64,000 bases of DNA, taken from assembly GCA_963723355.1 (NCBI GenBank), contig CAVRQQ010000020.1, positions 1 through 64,000 of the forward strand. The letters are read 5' to 3'. Within the stretch, counting starts at the first letter, position 1. Every line of letters begins with the position of its first letter. The notes under the pieces were generated by a model that made no database searches, was not told the origin of the DNA, and was given only the letters and a program-made list of their open reading frames with translations. The stretch is from JAFDBW01 sp963723355. Its GTDB lineage: Bacteria; Desulfobacterota; Desulfuromonadia; Desulfuromonadales; BM103. Of the stretch, positions 24,142 to 33,309 are shown one piece after another. The position numbers were made by a program, and so were the translations under genes.

Positions 24142-25011
24142 TTAGCCAAGCCTGATCAGCGCCGCCCCGCAGAGGATCAGAAAGGCCGCGGTGAAGCGAA
24201 TCCGGCCGGAAGTTTCGCCGAGGAACAGGACCCCGATCAGGACCCCGATCAGCAGGCTGACCTGGCGCACCGGCACCGCATAGCTCATCGGTGCCAGTTG
24301 CAAACCGTAGCGGAAGCTGAGGAAAGACGCCATGATCACCGGACCTGCGGCAATCACCAGGAGCCGGTGGTTGCGGTATTCGGCCATGATCCGTCCACGG
24401 TACTTGGGCCGCATGATATTCAAAGTCATGAACTGCAGCATGAAAAAAACCAGCAGAAAGGTGAAATGAAAAGGAGGATAAAGCATCACGCCGGTCTTGT
24501 CGATCACCGCGCCGATCGAATAGATGAAGCCTGCGGCCAGGGCGGCCAGCACGGCCGGATCACGCAAACTTCGAAACGGCCGGACCACTTCACTCCAGGC
24601 CAGGGCCTTCAGCTGGATCGAATAGGCGCCGAACAGAATCAACAGAATTCCGACGATGCCGAGCCCCGAGACCTTTTCGCCGAGCAACAGAATACCCCAG
24701 ATCGGCACCCAGAACATCGCTGTCTGCGCCAGCGGGTAAATGATCGAAAGATCGCCGTCACGATAGGCGCGGCCGGAGAACAGGTGATAGAGCATGAAAC
24801 AAAGAGCCCCGACTGCGGCGAGACCGATGACGCGCCAGGAGAGAGCGGGGAAGGGCCCGACCAGCGGCAGCGCCAGGGTCATCAGGCTGCATGACGTAGC
24901 AAACATCCACCAGATGAAAACGGTCTTGTCCCCGCTGCGCTTGACCAGCAGGTTCCAGAGGGCATGCATCAGCGCGGAAAAAAGAATTAATGTAAAGGCA
25001 TAGGAAGACAT
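24142..25011 (-). CDS. EamA/DMT-family transporter
   Basis: 289 residues with about ten hydrophobic helices in two EamA repeats (1-135 and 150-289). The first begins FTLILFSALMHALWNLLVKR, and LSIIYPLAQTAMFWVPIWGI carries the usual repeat ending. The second contains MSYAVPVRQVSLLIGVLIGV followed by LFLGETSGRIRFTAAFLIL. DMT carriers export or import amino acids and other small metabolites, and the substrate cannot be predicted. It is monocistronic, and divergent from fumC with 200 bp between them. Confidence 0.88.
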   Translation of the reverse strand: MSSYAFTLILFSALMHALWNLLVKRSGDKTVFIWWMFATSCSLMTLALPLVGPFPALSWRVIGLAAVGALCFMLYHLFSGRAYRDGDLSIIYPLAQTAMFWVPIWGILLLGEKVSGLGIVGILLILFGAYSIQLKALAWSEVVRPFRSLRDPAVLAALAAGFIYSIGAVIDKTGVMLYPPFHFTFLLVFFMLQFMTLNIMRPKYRGRIMAEYRNHRLLVIAAGPVIMASFLSFRYGLQLAPMSYAVPVRQVSLLIGVLIGVLFLGETSGRIRFTAAFLILCGAALIRLG

Positions 25012-25210
25012 AGGCGGCCATCATAGCGGAGACAAAACTTTAGTGAAACTAAAATTATTTCAAGAGCCTAAACATGCTCGACAAAGATTGACAGCGGCAC
25101 TCCTGCTGATATGCTGAAAGAAGTAAAACCGCTAATGATTTCAGGAAGATGTCAAAGTATAATCGCTGATGACGGTGAACTGACTCCAGAGTTGAGAAGG
25201 AGATTTATTT

Positions 25211-26617
25211 ATGTCCGCAACCCGCACCGAACAGGATTCCATGGGCGCCATGACCGTGCCTGCTGACGCTCTTTACGGCGCCCAGACCGCCCGCGCCCGT
25301 GACAACTTCACGATTTCCGGGATCGGCTTCCCGCGCCCCTTCCTGCGCGCGCTCGGCATGGTCAAGGAGCATGCCGCCAAGGTCAATCGCGAGCTTGGCC
25401 TGCTCGACGAGCGCATCGCCCTGGCGATCATGGATGCTGCCGAGGAAGTGATTATCGGCGACCTTGACGAGCATTTCCCGCTGGATATTTTCCAGACCGG
25501 CTCCGGTACCAGCACCAACATGAATGCCAACGAGGTGATAGCCAACCGGGCCTGCCAGCTGCTCGGCGAGGACCTCGGTAGCCGCACCGTGCACCCCAAC
25601 GACCATGTCAATTACGGCCAGTCGAGCAATGACGTCATCCCCACCGTCATGCATCTTGCCGCAGCGGTGGAGATCCGGGAGAGCCTGCTGCCGGCACTCA
25701 ATGACTTAAGTAAAACCCTGGGGGCAAAAGCCCGTGAGTTCGACGACATCGTCACTATCGCCCGAACTCACCTGCAGGACGCCACGCCGATCCGCCTTGG
25801 CCAGATCTTCGGCGGCTACTTCCGTCAGGTGACCACGGTGGCGGGCGAGCTGGACCGGGCTGTCGACGGTCTCTGCGAATTGCCGCTCGGCGGCACGGCG
25901 GTCGGCACCGGGCTCAACACCCACCCCGAGTTTGCCCAGCGGGTGATTGCCGGGCTGGCCGAGGTTACGGGGTTGCCGCTCCGGGAGGCAAAGGACCATT
26001 TTGCCGCACAGGCCGGCAAGGAGCAGGTGGTCGCCGCCAGTGGTGCGCTGAAGACCACGGCCGTCGCACTCTTCAAGATCGCCAACGATATCCGTTTTTT
26101 GGCCAGCGGTCCGCGCTGCGGCCTCGGCGAGCTGCAGTTGCCGGCCGTGCAGCCCGGCAGTTCGATCATGCCCGGCAAGGTTAACCCGGTGATGGCGGAG
26201 AGCCTTATGCAGGTCTGCGCCCAGGTGGTTGGCAACGATGCCGCCATCACCCTCGGCGGCTTGTCCGGGAATTTCGAGTTGAACGTGATGATGCCGATGA
26301 TGGCGCACAACCTGCTGCAATCAATCGACCTTCTAACCAATGCGGTCGACCAGTTTGACGAACGCTGCTTGCAGGGCTTGACAGCCGACCGGGAGCGCTG
26401 CGAGGGGTTGATCGAGGAGAGCCTGGCGATGTGTACCGCCCTGGCCCCGGTGATCGGCTACGACCGTGCCGCGGCGATCGCCAAGCAGGCCCACGAAACC
26501 GGCAAGACCGTCCGGGAGGTTGCCCTGGCGGAAGACGTTCTGCCCGATTACGAACTGGAACGCCTGCTCGATCCGCGGCCGATGACCGAGGCGGGGATAC
26601 CGGGCAAGACCAGGTAA
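25211..26617 (+). CDS. fumC: Class II fumarate hydratase
   Basis: 468 residues, start ATG 25211 preceded by AGAAGGAG. The lyase-superfamily blocks are present: FQTGSGTSTNMNANEVIANR, VHPNDHVNYGQSSNDVIPT, ARTHLQDATPIRLGQ and the signature GSSIMPGKVNPVMAE. It is iron-free and oxygen-stable, interconverting fumarate and malate in the TCA cycle, which acetate-oxidising metal reducers run fully. Aspartase shares the fold; the early GSGTSTNMN and HPNDHVN context and overall length favour FumC. It is monocistronic. Confidence 0.93.
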   Translation: MSATRTEQDSMGAMTVPADALYGAQTARARDNFTISGIGFPRPFLRALGMVKEHAAKVNRELGLLDERIALAIMDAAEEVIIGDLDEHFPLDIFQTGSGTSTNMNANEVIANRACQLLGEDLGSRTVHPNDHVNYGQSSNDVIPTVMHLAAAVEIRESLLPALNDLSKTLGAKAREFDDIVTIARTHLQDATPIRLGQIFGGYFRQVTTVAGELDRAVDGLCELPLGGTAVGTGLNTHPEFAQRVIAGLAEVTGLPLREAKDHFAAQAGKEQVVAASGALKTTAVALFKIANDIRFLASGPRCGLGELQLPAVQPGSSIMPGKVNPVMAESLMQVCAQVVGNDAAITLGGLSGNFELNVMMPMMAHNLLQSIDLLTNAVDQFDERCLQGLTADRERCEGLIEESLAMCTALAPVIGYDRAAAIAKQAHETGKTVREVALAEDVLPDYELERLLDPRPMTEAGIPGKTR

Positions 26618-26752
26618 AACCCGGGACGCGGAACGTGGTAAGAGGAACGCAGGGAAAATAAACTGTGAAAGGCGAAAAGTAAAAGGTGAAAAAGCTTAGC
26701 CGGTGTTTATGCAGGTTCGTTTGCCATTTTACTTTTTTCATTTAACGAGGCA

Positions 26753-27289
26753 ATGACCAGAAAAGAATCCTACCGGCAAATGCTGCTGCGCTACAACAAG
26801 GAGCGTCAGCGTAACCTGCTGGCCAGGCCGGGAGCGCACGAGTTCGTGCTGGTGCTCGATCAGCTCAAACCCGGCTTCAATGTCGGCAAGATCTTTCGCA
26901 GCGCCGAAGCTTTCGGCGCCGGCGCCGTTCACCTGGTCAACATCGGCCCCTTTGACCCCGCTCCTGCCAAGGGTTCGTTCCGCAAGGTCCCGGCCGTCTT
27001 CCACGAAAGCTTCGCCGACTGCCATGCTGCCCTGACCGGGCAAGGTTACAGCTTCTTCCTGCTCGACCCGGAGGGAGCAGCATCACTCTGTGCAACGGAA
27101 CTGCCGCTCAAGAGCGCTTTTGTTCTGGGACATGAGGAGTTCGGCTGCCGTTTTGAACCGCAGGATTATCCTGAGATGCAGAGGCTAACCATTCCGCAGT
27201 TCGGCAGCGTGCAGAGCCTTAACGTCAGCATCGCCGCCTCGCTGGTCATGTATGAATATGTTCGGCAAAGGGACTCAGCAGAACAATAA
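26753..27289 (+). CDS. SpoU/TrmH-family RNA 2'-O-methyltransferase
   Basis: 178 residues. The SPOUT knot motifs are NVGKIFRSAEAFGAGAVHLV (motif 1), FVLGHEEFGC (motif 2) and LTIPQFGSVQSLNVSIAASL (motif 3). It lacks a long N-terminal extension, so it is a short TrmH/TrmL-like enzyme; the tRNA or rRNA target cannot be read from sequence. An inverted AAAAGTAAAA/TTTTACTTTT pair lies in the 26.66-26.73 kb spacer before it. Confidence 0.88.
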   Translation: MTRKESYRQMLLRYNKERQRNLLARPGAHEFVLVLDQLKPGFNVGKIFRSAEAFGAGAVHLVNIGPFDPAPAKGSFRKVPAVFHESFADCHAALTGQGYSFFLLDPEGAASLCATELPLKSAFVLGHEEFGCRFEPQDYPEMQRLTIPQFGSVQSLNVSIAASLVMYEYVRQRDSAEQ

Positions 27290-27400
27290 AGCTTTGCTCT
27301 AATTCATCCTCTTCATCCCTGATAATTCAGATTTTGTTTTAAATCAGATTCGATCAGATGTGATCAGTGCCTAATTGCTTTTCAGCTTTCTCGTCCTGCG

Positions 27401-27718
27401 TCACGCGTCCCGGGTTCTTTCGCACTTCCAGCAGGACCCGAACTGGCCCTCCAGCTTCTCCCCGCAAGAAGGACAGACCCATGGTGCAGAGGTGGTATCT
27501 TCCTTGAGCCAGCTCTCAAGCAGCGACTTGGCCCGCGGCCAGACTTCATCGTCAACCACCCAGAGCTCCGGAGAACATTCGAGGAAGGGAATTTCGCCGA
27601 GCGCGGCGAAGAGTTGTTCGTTGCGGACCAGGCAAGCGACACCTTCACGCTCGAGGAGTTCCTTGAGCAGACCGGCTTCGGCACGGTCGGCCAGAGTGAA
27701 GGTGTACAGTTTCTTCAT
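27401..27718 (-). CDS. DUF2007 protein with C-terminal zinc ribbon
   Basis: 105 residues. The N-terminal DUF2007 domain (KKLYTFTLADRAEAGLLKEL, LEREGVACLVRNEQLF, ELWVVDDEVWPRAKSLLES) resembles a PII-like signal-transducing fold. It is followed by CPSCGEKLEGQFGSCWKCE, a two-knuckle zinc ribbon. The function is unknown. It lies 12 bp after rnd on the same strand, so it is probably co-transcribed. Confidence 0.8.
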   Translation of the reverse strand: MKKLYTFTLADRAEAGLLKELLEREGVACLVRNEQLFAALGEIPFLECSPELWVVDDEVWPRAKSLLESWLKEDTTSAPWVCPSCGEKLEGQFGSCWKCERTRDA

Positions 27719-27729
27719 CTTCGCATTCT

Positions 27730-28851
27730 TCAGGCCAGGGCGCCAAGCAGGCCCTCACCGAGTTCAGCCTTCTGCCACTTTTTCAACCCGGAGAACCTGT
27801 CCAGTTCGGCCGCTGACTGCGGATTCGCCTGGGCCAGCGCATCGAGGGCAAAATTGTTGATCAGGACGCCTGGGTCCAGGGCATACTTTGCAGCTTCTTT
27901 CTCGCGCCACTTCTTCAGCAACTTGAAGCGGTCTTCGCGGGCCGGGTCCCTCAGTTTGCGGGGTTGTCGCGGGAAGATTGGCAGTTCCTCCTCGGGGATT
28001 TTCCTGCCCCTGGCAACAGCGGCCAGCAGCGGCTCGGCAAACCGGTCAACCAGCCGGGGCGGTAATCCCTCGATGCCGCGCAGGCCGTTTCTCTCCTGCG
28101 GCATGCGCTGGGCCAGCTCAAGCAGGGTCTTGTTGCCGAGAATCTTGTAAACCGGCCGGTCCAGCCTGGCACCTTCACCCTCCCGCCACTGCATGAGGCA
28201 CTCAAGCACTCCGAGCTCACGACGTGACAGGGTGCCTGCACCTTTGAAACGCACACAGAGGGGGCCGTTGTTCTCGGCAAAACGCACCTCCTCGAGCAGG
28301 GCGCACTCCTCGGCAACCCAGCTCATCCGCCCCAGTGTCTTCAGGCGCTCGATGAGAAGGTCCATCAGGCGATGCAGGTAATTGGTATCGGCGGCAGCGT
28401 AACGAATCATTTCGGCGGGCAGGGGGCGCTGCGACCAGTCGGCCTTCTGGTATTTCTTGTCAAGCTCGACATTGAAGTACTTGTTCAGCAAATCCGCCAG
28501 ACCAATCCGCTCTTCACCGAGCAGCTGCGCGCAGATCATGGTATCGAAGAGACCGTGTACGTTCAGATCGAAATCGCGCTTCAGGCTGCGCAGGTCGTAA
28601 TCGGCGGCGTGGAAGATTTTGCGAATCGCCGGGTTGGCAAAGACCGGCCGCAGCGGGCTGAGGTTGGTCGCCGTAAGAGTATCGATCAGCACGGTCCGCT
28701 GCGTGGTCGAAATCTGTATCAGGCAGATCTTTTCCTGGTAGTTATGCAGTGAATCCGCTTCCAGGTCGACAGCGATCGCTCTCTCCGAAGCAAGCTTCCC
28801 GGCCAGCTCAGCGACCTTGGCATCGGTTGTCAGTATTTCGATATCTTTCAT
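27730..28851 (-). CDS. rnd: Ribonuclease D
   Basis: 373 residues. The DEDDy 3'-5' exonuclease domain has Exo I VDLEADSLH, Exo II HAADYDLRSLKRDF and Exo III IRYAAADTNYLHRLMDLL. The HRDC domain starts around 210 (LMQWREGEGARLDRPVYKIL then LLELAQRMPQ). A second helical HRDC-like segment precedes the C-terminus. The enzyme trims tRNA and other RNA 3' ends. Followed closely by the DUF2007 gene. Confidence 0.93.
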   Translation of the reverse strand: MKDIEILTTDAKVAELAGKLASERAIAVDLEADSLHNYQEKICLIQISTTQRTVLIDTLTATNLSPLRPVFANPAIRKIFHAADYDLRSLKRDFDLNVHGLFDTMICAQLLGEERIGLADLLNKYFNVELDKKYQKADWSQRPLPAEMIRYAAADTNYLHRLMDLLIERLKTLGRMSWVAEECALLEEVRFAENNGPLCVRFKGAGTLSRRELGVLECLMQWREGEGARLDRPVYKILGNKTLLELAQRMPQERNGLRGIEGLPPRLVDRFAEPLLAAVARGRKIPEEELPIFPRQPRKLRDPAREDRFKLLKKWREKEAAKYALDPGVLINNFALDALAQANPQSAAELDRFSGLKKWQKAELGEGLLGALA

Positions 28852-28907
28852 TGATGTCCTTACAAATCATTCGTTTAAATCAAGCAACGGGGCTCTGTTT
28901 GCCAAAA

Positions 28908-29145
28908 AAGCTGAGGCGCGAAGCGGGAAGTTCGAAGCGAGAGAAAAATCAAGCATTATTCGCCACAGATCAAGCCTGATCAAATCAGATTAAACAATTA
29001 AAAATTCAACCAACAATACAGGAAAAGCTGATCGGAAAGATTATGTTCATCCCTTTTATCCCTGTAAAGCACTTTTCAATCGGCCTTTTCAGACGTGATC
29101 TGTGGCTCAATGCCTTTTCGCACCTCGCGTCTCGCACTTCATTCT
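28908..29145. repeat. Large hyphenated palindromic intergenic element (copy 2)
   Basis: The gap between rnd and the U32 peptidase is filled by an imperfect palindrome. GAGGCGCGAAG... GAAGCGAG at the left is matched by CTCGCGTCTCGCACTTC at the right; GCCACAGATC (about 28964-28973) by GATCTGTGGC further in. The interior is AT-rich with repeated CTGATC/GATCAG. No gene is seen. Confidence 0.6.
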
Positions 29146-29146
29146 T

Positions 29147-31528
29147 TCAAACCATCTCTTGCAGAAAATTAAAGCTCGATGTCTCGGGTAGAGACAGATC
29201 CCTCCTGAAAGCCGACAACACCTGCCCGGATTCGGCTGAGGAGACTCCCAGGTGGCAGAGGTCGACGACAAATCGACGACAACCCATCTGCTGCAACTCA
29301 CCGAGGTGGCCGAGCAGGGAGAAGTCCTGTTCCGGACGCACGATCGTGAGGCCGGTCCGGTTATCGACCCGGTATGCTTCGCCGCGGTCGGAAACCACCG
29401 GCCGGTCGGCTTTGACGCCGGGCAGGGGGATTCGCGAAATCATCATCGGCAGATTGGCGTACACCGTTACGGCCAGCGGCAGGCCGGTCTGACGATTGAG
29501 CACTGCGGCCAGGTTGTCGCGATCATCTTCGACATAAAGCGTCGCCGCCGCCAAGCCAAGTTCGCGCCATGCGCTGGCGGCCTGGCTGTTGGTGGTAAAA
29601 AGCCGGTAGCCGCTCTCCAGGAGCAGGTCGTCCCGGTCGCCGAACAGGATGAACTGGCCGATGTTCTGCAGGCGGAAACGCCGGAATCCGAGGTCGATCA
29701 ATTGCTCAACTTCGGTCTGGAACCCCGGCCAGTCGGCATCGAAGATCGCCAGCGGCAGGTCCCAAATGACGCGTTCCGGATTTTTCAGGGCAGCACGGTT
29801 GCCTGACAGAAGTTTGCCGGAGACACCCAGCGTCAGCGGCAGGATCAGCTCATCAACCTCGTCCTGCTTGAGCAGTGAGAGGTCACGCACGTTGCCGATG
29901 GCGACAGCCAGGTGCACGTCATCTTCCCCGGTCATTCCGGCAGGGACCAGATCAGCCATCGCCTGACGACGGTGGTCGGTGCGGGCCTGGTGCTGACGGT
30001 CCTGTAGCAGATCGGCCAACTCCTGGTAGAATTCGCGACGGATCGCGTTGAGTCTGCTCAACGGCAGGACCACAGCGGGCAATGCCCCGCAAGTCAGCGG
30101 GCCCAGGGCCAGAGGCAGTTGCCCGGTCTTACCGAACACCTTGGCCAGGACATCTTCAGAGAGCGGCCGGTCCTTGGCCGGGAAGGATTCGAGGTCGTAA
30201 TCCCTGGCCAGCGACAAGCCGTGACAGGCAGCTCTCAGTTCGATTTTTTCAGGGGTCGGCATGGTGATGGCGAGATCAATCACCGCTTCGCCAGGCGTGA
30301 CGCTTTCCAGGCGTTTGCGACAGGCTGACTGGCTTAAGGAGAAGGCCTGCCCGGAGGATACCTTGTAGACGAGGTCGCCGGTCTTAAAGCTTTTGTCCGG
30401 CGGCGAACCGACCGAGAGCCGTTCATTCCGGCCGACGCGATTGACCGGTTTGCCGGACTGACGCAGGTCGCGGATCGTGAACGCCGAGCCCGGCTTGTCG
30501 GATGCCGGCTGGATGCGCAGGCGGTCACCGAGATGCAGTGGGTCACGCGTCAGGAAAGTCAACTGCCCGCCCTGGCAACGCTCGACATTGCCAATCAGGC
30601 GACCGGTGGCTCCATGTACCCCGGGGTTGACCATGTCGGTCGGCGTATTGCCCGGCAGGAACCCTCGGGTTGGCTGGCGGCCGAACGATTCCTTGAGCAG
30701 CTCCTTGGCTTCACCGATGGCAGCAGCCCTGGTTGGTTCCGATGCGTCGAGGACCATGCGATAGGCCTGGACGACGTTGGCCACGTATTCAGCGCTCTTC
30801 ATCCGGCCCTCGATCTTGAAGCTCATGATCCCGGCTTCGGCGAGTTCCGGCAACAAATCGATTGCAGAGAGGTCGTTGGGCGAGAAGTAGTAGCCGTCCT
30901 TGCCCTTTTGATGGTAACGCCGCCGGCAGGGTTGGGCGCAGCGGCCGCGGTTGCCGCTCATGCCGCCGAGCCAGGAGGAGAAGCTGCACTGGCCGGAGAG
31001 GGAGAAACAGTGGGCACCGTGAATAAAGTGCTCGAGGTCGAGTTTCGTTTCACTGCGAATCGCGGTGATTTCGTCGAGGCTCAGTTCGCGGGCCAGGACG
31101 GCACGCGAAAAACCGAGCCGTTCGGCCATCTGCACCCCGGCACTGTTATGAATCGTCAATTGCGTCGAGGAGTGCAGCTCCAGGCCGGGAAAATGTCGTC
31201 GCGCCAGCCGCCAGACACCCATATCCTGGAGGATGATCGCATCGATACCGATCGCCTCGACGGCGGCCATGACATCAATCAGGTGCGACAGCTCCTTCTC
31301 CTTGACCAGGGTGTTGAGGGTGAGAAAGACCTTCTTCCGACGGGCATGGGCGTAGCCAACCATGCGCTCCAGCTCGTCGCGGTTGACGTTCTTGGCCTTG
31401 GCACGGGCGGAGAATTCCTTGAGGCCTACGTAGACCGCGTCGGCACCGAATTCCATGGCGGCAAAGAACGCCTCCAGGCTGCCGGCCGGGGCGAGGAGTT
31501 CCGGCTTATGTAAGAGTTTTCTCGTCAT
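29147..31528 (-). CDS. U32-family peptidase / RlhA-like protein with DUF3656
   Basis: 793 residues. The N-terminal U32 barrel begins LLAPAGSLEAFFAAMEFGAD and carries the Cys cluster typical of U32 proteins (AHCFSLSGQCSFSSWLGGMS then NRGRCAQPCRRRY, and a further Cys late in the chain), thought to bind an iron-sulfur cluster. The middle (about 370-560) matches DUF3656, and the C-terminal third is a second barrel-like part. Family members include RlhA (23S rRNA hydroxylation) and the tRNA hydroxylase TrhP, so an RNA-modifying role is likelier than protease activity. It is monocistronic. Confidence 0.85.
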   Translation of the reverse strand: MTRKLLHKPELLAPAGSLEAFFAAMEFGADAVYVGLKEFSARAKAKNVNRDELERMVGYAHARRKKVFLTLNTLVKEKELSHLIDVMAAVEAIGIDAIILQDMGVWRLARRHFPGLELHSSTQLTIHNSAGVQMAERLGFSRAVLARELSLDEITAIRSETKLDLEHFIHGAHCFSLSGQCSFSSWLGGMSGNRGRCAQPCRRRYHQKGKDGYYFSPNDLSAIDLLPELAEAGIMSFKIEGRMKSAEYVANVVQAYRMVLDASEPTRAAAIGEAKELLKESFGRQPTRGFLPGNTPTDMVNPGVHGATGRLIGNVERCQGGQLTFLTRDPLHLGDRLRIQPASDKPGSAFTIRDLRQSGKPVNRVGRNERLSVGSPPDKSFKTGDLVYKVSSGQAFSLSQSACRKRLESVTPGEAVIDLAITMPTPEKIELRAACHGLSLARDYDLESFPAKDRPLSEDVLAKVFGKTGQLPLALGPLTCGALPAVVLPLSRLNAIRREFYQELADLLQDRQHQARTDHRRQAMADLVPAGMTGEDDVHLAVAIGNVRDLSLLKQDEVDELILPLTLGVSGKLLSGNRAALKNPERVIWDLPLAIFDADWPGFQTEVEQLIDLGFRRFRLQNIGQFILFGDRDDLLLESGYRLFTTNSQAASAWRELGLAAATLYVEDDRDNLAAVLNRQTGLPLAVTVYANLPMMISRIPLPGVKADRPVVSDRGEAYRVDNRTGLTIVRPEQDFSLLGHLGELQQMGCRRFVVDLCHLGVSSAESGQVLSAFRRDLSLPETSSFNFLQEMV

Positions 31529-31752
31529 GATTGTCTGTGTGTTAAAGAATAGCGCGTTTTACGGGTTGCGCCGAAAGAAAAAGCCGGGGAGAACCCGGCC
31601 TGTCCGACGTCCGGGAACTCTAACATGCGACCGTGCGGGCTGGCAAGCGGGACCTTGGGTGGGACAACTGGACAGGAAAAGCATGGTTGACTTGCAGTGA
31701 AAGGCGCATCTATCATTGAAATATAAGGAATATTACCCGTTAAGGACTTATC

Positions 31753-32271
31753 ATGGCTTTACTCAAGATCCGCCACTACCCGGACCCGGTCCTGAAAAAA
31801 GTGGCCGCCCCGGTCACCGAGTTTGACGAGTCGCTGCGCCAGCTTGCCAACGACATGGCCGAGACGATGTACGCAGCCCCCGGTGTCGGCCTGGCCGCAC
31901 CGCAGGTCGGCATCAGCAAGCGGCTGACGGTGATCGACTGCTCGGCCCGCGACGAAGACGCACAGCTGCTGGTGCTGGTCAACCCGGAAATCATCGACCG
32001 GGAAGGCGAGGCCTGTGAAGAAGAGGGCTGCCTGTCGGTCCCGGAATACTATGCCAAGGTCAACCGCAGCGCCAGAGTCAAGGTGCGCTTCCAGGACCTG
32101 GATGAACGGTCCCACATCATCGAAGCGCAGGGGCTGACAGCGATCGCCTGTCAGCACGAGATCGACCACCTCGACGGCATCCTCTTCGTTGACCATCTCT
32201 CGCCGCTCAAACGCAGCATCTTTCGCAAGAAGTGGCAGAAGATCCAAGACCACCTCTCGGAGCAGATGTGA
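31753..32271 (+). CDS. def: Peptide deformylase
   Basis: 172 residues. The three active-site motifs are GVGLAAPQVG, EEGCLSVP and QHEIDHLDG, supplying the metal ligands Cys and two His. It removes formyl groups from nascent proteins. The stop overlaps the fmt start (TGATG), pairing the enzymes that add and remove the formyl group, a very common operon. Confidence 0.97.
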   Translation: MALLKIRHYPDPVLKKVAAPVTEFDESLRQLANDMAETMYAAPGVGLAAPQVGISKRLTVIDCSARDEDAQLLVLVNPEIIDREGEACEEEGCLSVPEYYAKVNRSARVKVRFQDLDERSHIIEAQGLTAIACQHEIDHLDGILFVDHLSPLKRSIFRKKWQKIQDHLSEQM

Positions 32272-33212
32272 TGCGGCCGCAGGATATGCGAACCGTTTTC
32301 ATGGGAACTCCCGATTTCGCCCTGCAGACCCTGCAGGGCTTAATTGATGCAGGCTGCAACCTGGTCGGCGTCTACACCCAGCCGGACCGACCCAAAGGGC
32401 GCGGCAAGCAGCTGGCGGCACCGCCGGTCAAGGAGCTGGCCCTGCAGCACGGCATTCCGGTCTTTCAACCGCAAAAGCTGCGCCAGCCCGAGGCCGTTGC
32501 ATCCCTTGAGGCGCTGGCCCCGGACCTGATCGTGGTCGTCGCATACGGCCAGATCCTGCCAAAGAGCGTGCTCGACATCCCGGCCCACGGCTGCATCAAC
32601 GTACATGCATCACTGCTGCCCCGATATCGCGGCGCAGCGCCGATCAACAAGGCGATCATCGACGGCGAGACAGAAACCGGCATCACCACCATGTACATGG
32701 ATGTCGGACTCGATACGGGTGATATGCTGGTAAAAAAGACCCTGCAGATCGGCCCGGAAGAAACTGCCGGCGAACTGCACGACCGCCTTGCTACGCTCGG
32801 CCGAGAGACGATGGAAGAAACTCTGAGGCAACTCTGCGCCGGCACCCTGCAGAGGGAAGTCCAGGACGATGCCCAGAGCACCTACGCACCAATGATGAAA
32901 AAAGAAGACGGCCGTATCGATTGGAGCCGCTCCGCTGTGGAAGTCCACAACCAGGTGCGCGGACTCGACCCCTGGCCCGGTGCTTATACCAGCCTGAACG
33001 GCGAATTTCTGAAACTGGCCCGCACCAGTCCTGAGACAAATGGTGTAACGGCCCCCGGCACTGTCATCGCCGCGGACAAGGATGGTGTGCGCATTGCCTG
33101 CGGCAGTGGTTCGCTACTGGTCAGAGAACTGCAGCTGGCCGGTCGTAAACGCCTAGGTGCCGCGGATTTCCTGCGCGGCTGCCCGCTTGAGCCCGGCGCC
33201 ACCCTTGAATAG
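32271..33212 (+). CDS. fmt: Methionyl-tRNA formyltransferase
   Basis: 313 residues from ATG 32271, which overlaps the def stop and has GGAG eight bases upstream; MRTVFMGTPDFA at 32286 is a second possible start with poorer spacing. The formyltransferase core shows NVHASLLPRYRGAAPINKAI and TTMYMDVGLDTGDM; the C-terminal OB-like domain starts around IDWSRSAVEVHNQVRGLDPW. It formylates initiator Met-tRNA. Confidence 0.96.
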   Translation: MRPQDMRTVFMGTPDFALQTLQGLIDAGCNLVGVYTQPDRPKGRGKQLAAPPVKELALQHGIPVFQPQKLRQPEAVASLEALAPDLIVVVAYGQILPKSVLDIPAHGCINVHASLLPRYRGAAPINKAIIDGETETGITTMYMDVGLDTGDMLVKKTLQIGPEETAGELHDRLATLGRETMEETLRQLCAGTLQREVQDDAQSTYAPMMKKEDGRIDWSRSAVEVHNQVRGLDPWPGAYTSLNGEFLKLARTSPETNGVTAPGTVIAADKDGVRIACGSGSLLVRELQLAGRKRLGAADFLRGCPLEPGATLE

Positions 33213-33309
33213 TCAGGACTTCTTGATTTCCTGCCATTCATGGATATATTGATTGCCACAGGGAAACAAGCACAGGACTTAAAATCATTCTGACAAGGTT
33301 TTTAAAGAA

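Noticed and set aside
23896..29145. CRISPR array
   Set aside because: The repeats are inverted pairs of different lengths without regular spacers, and no cas gene is present.
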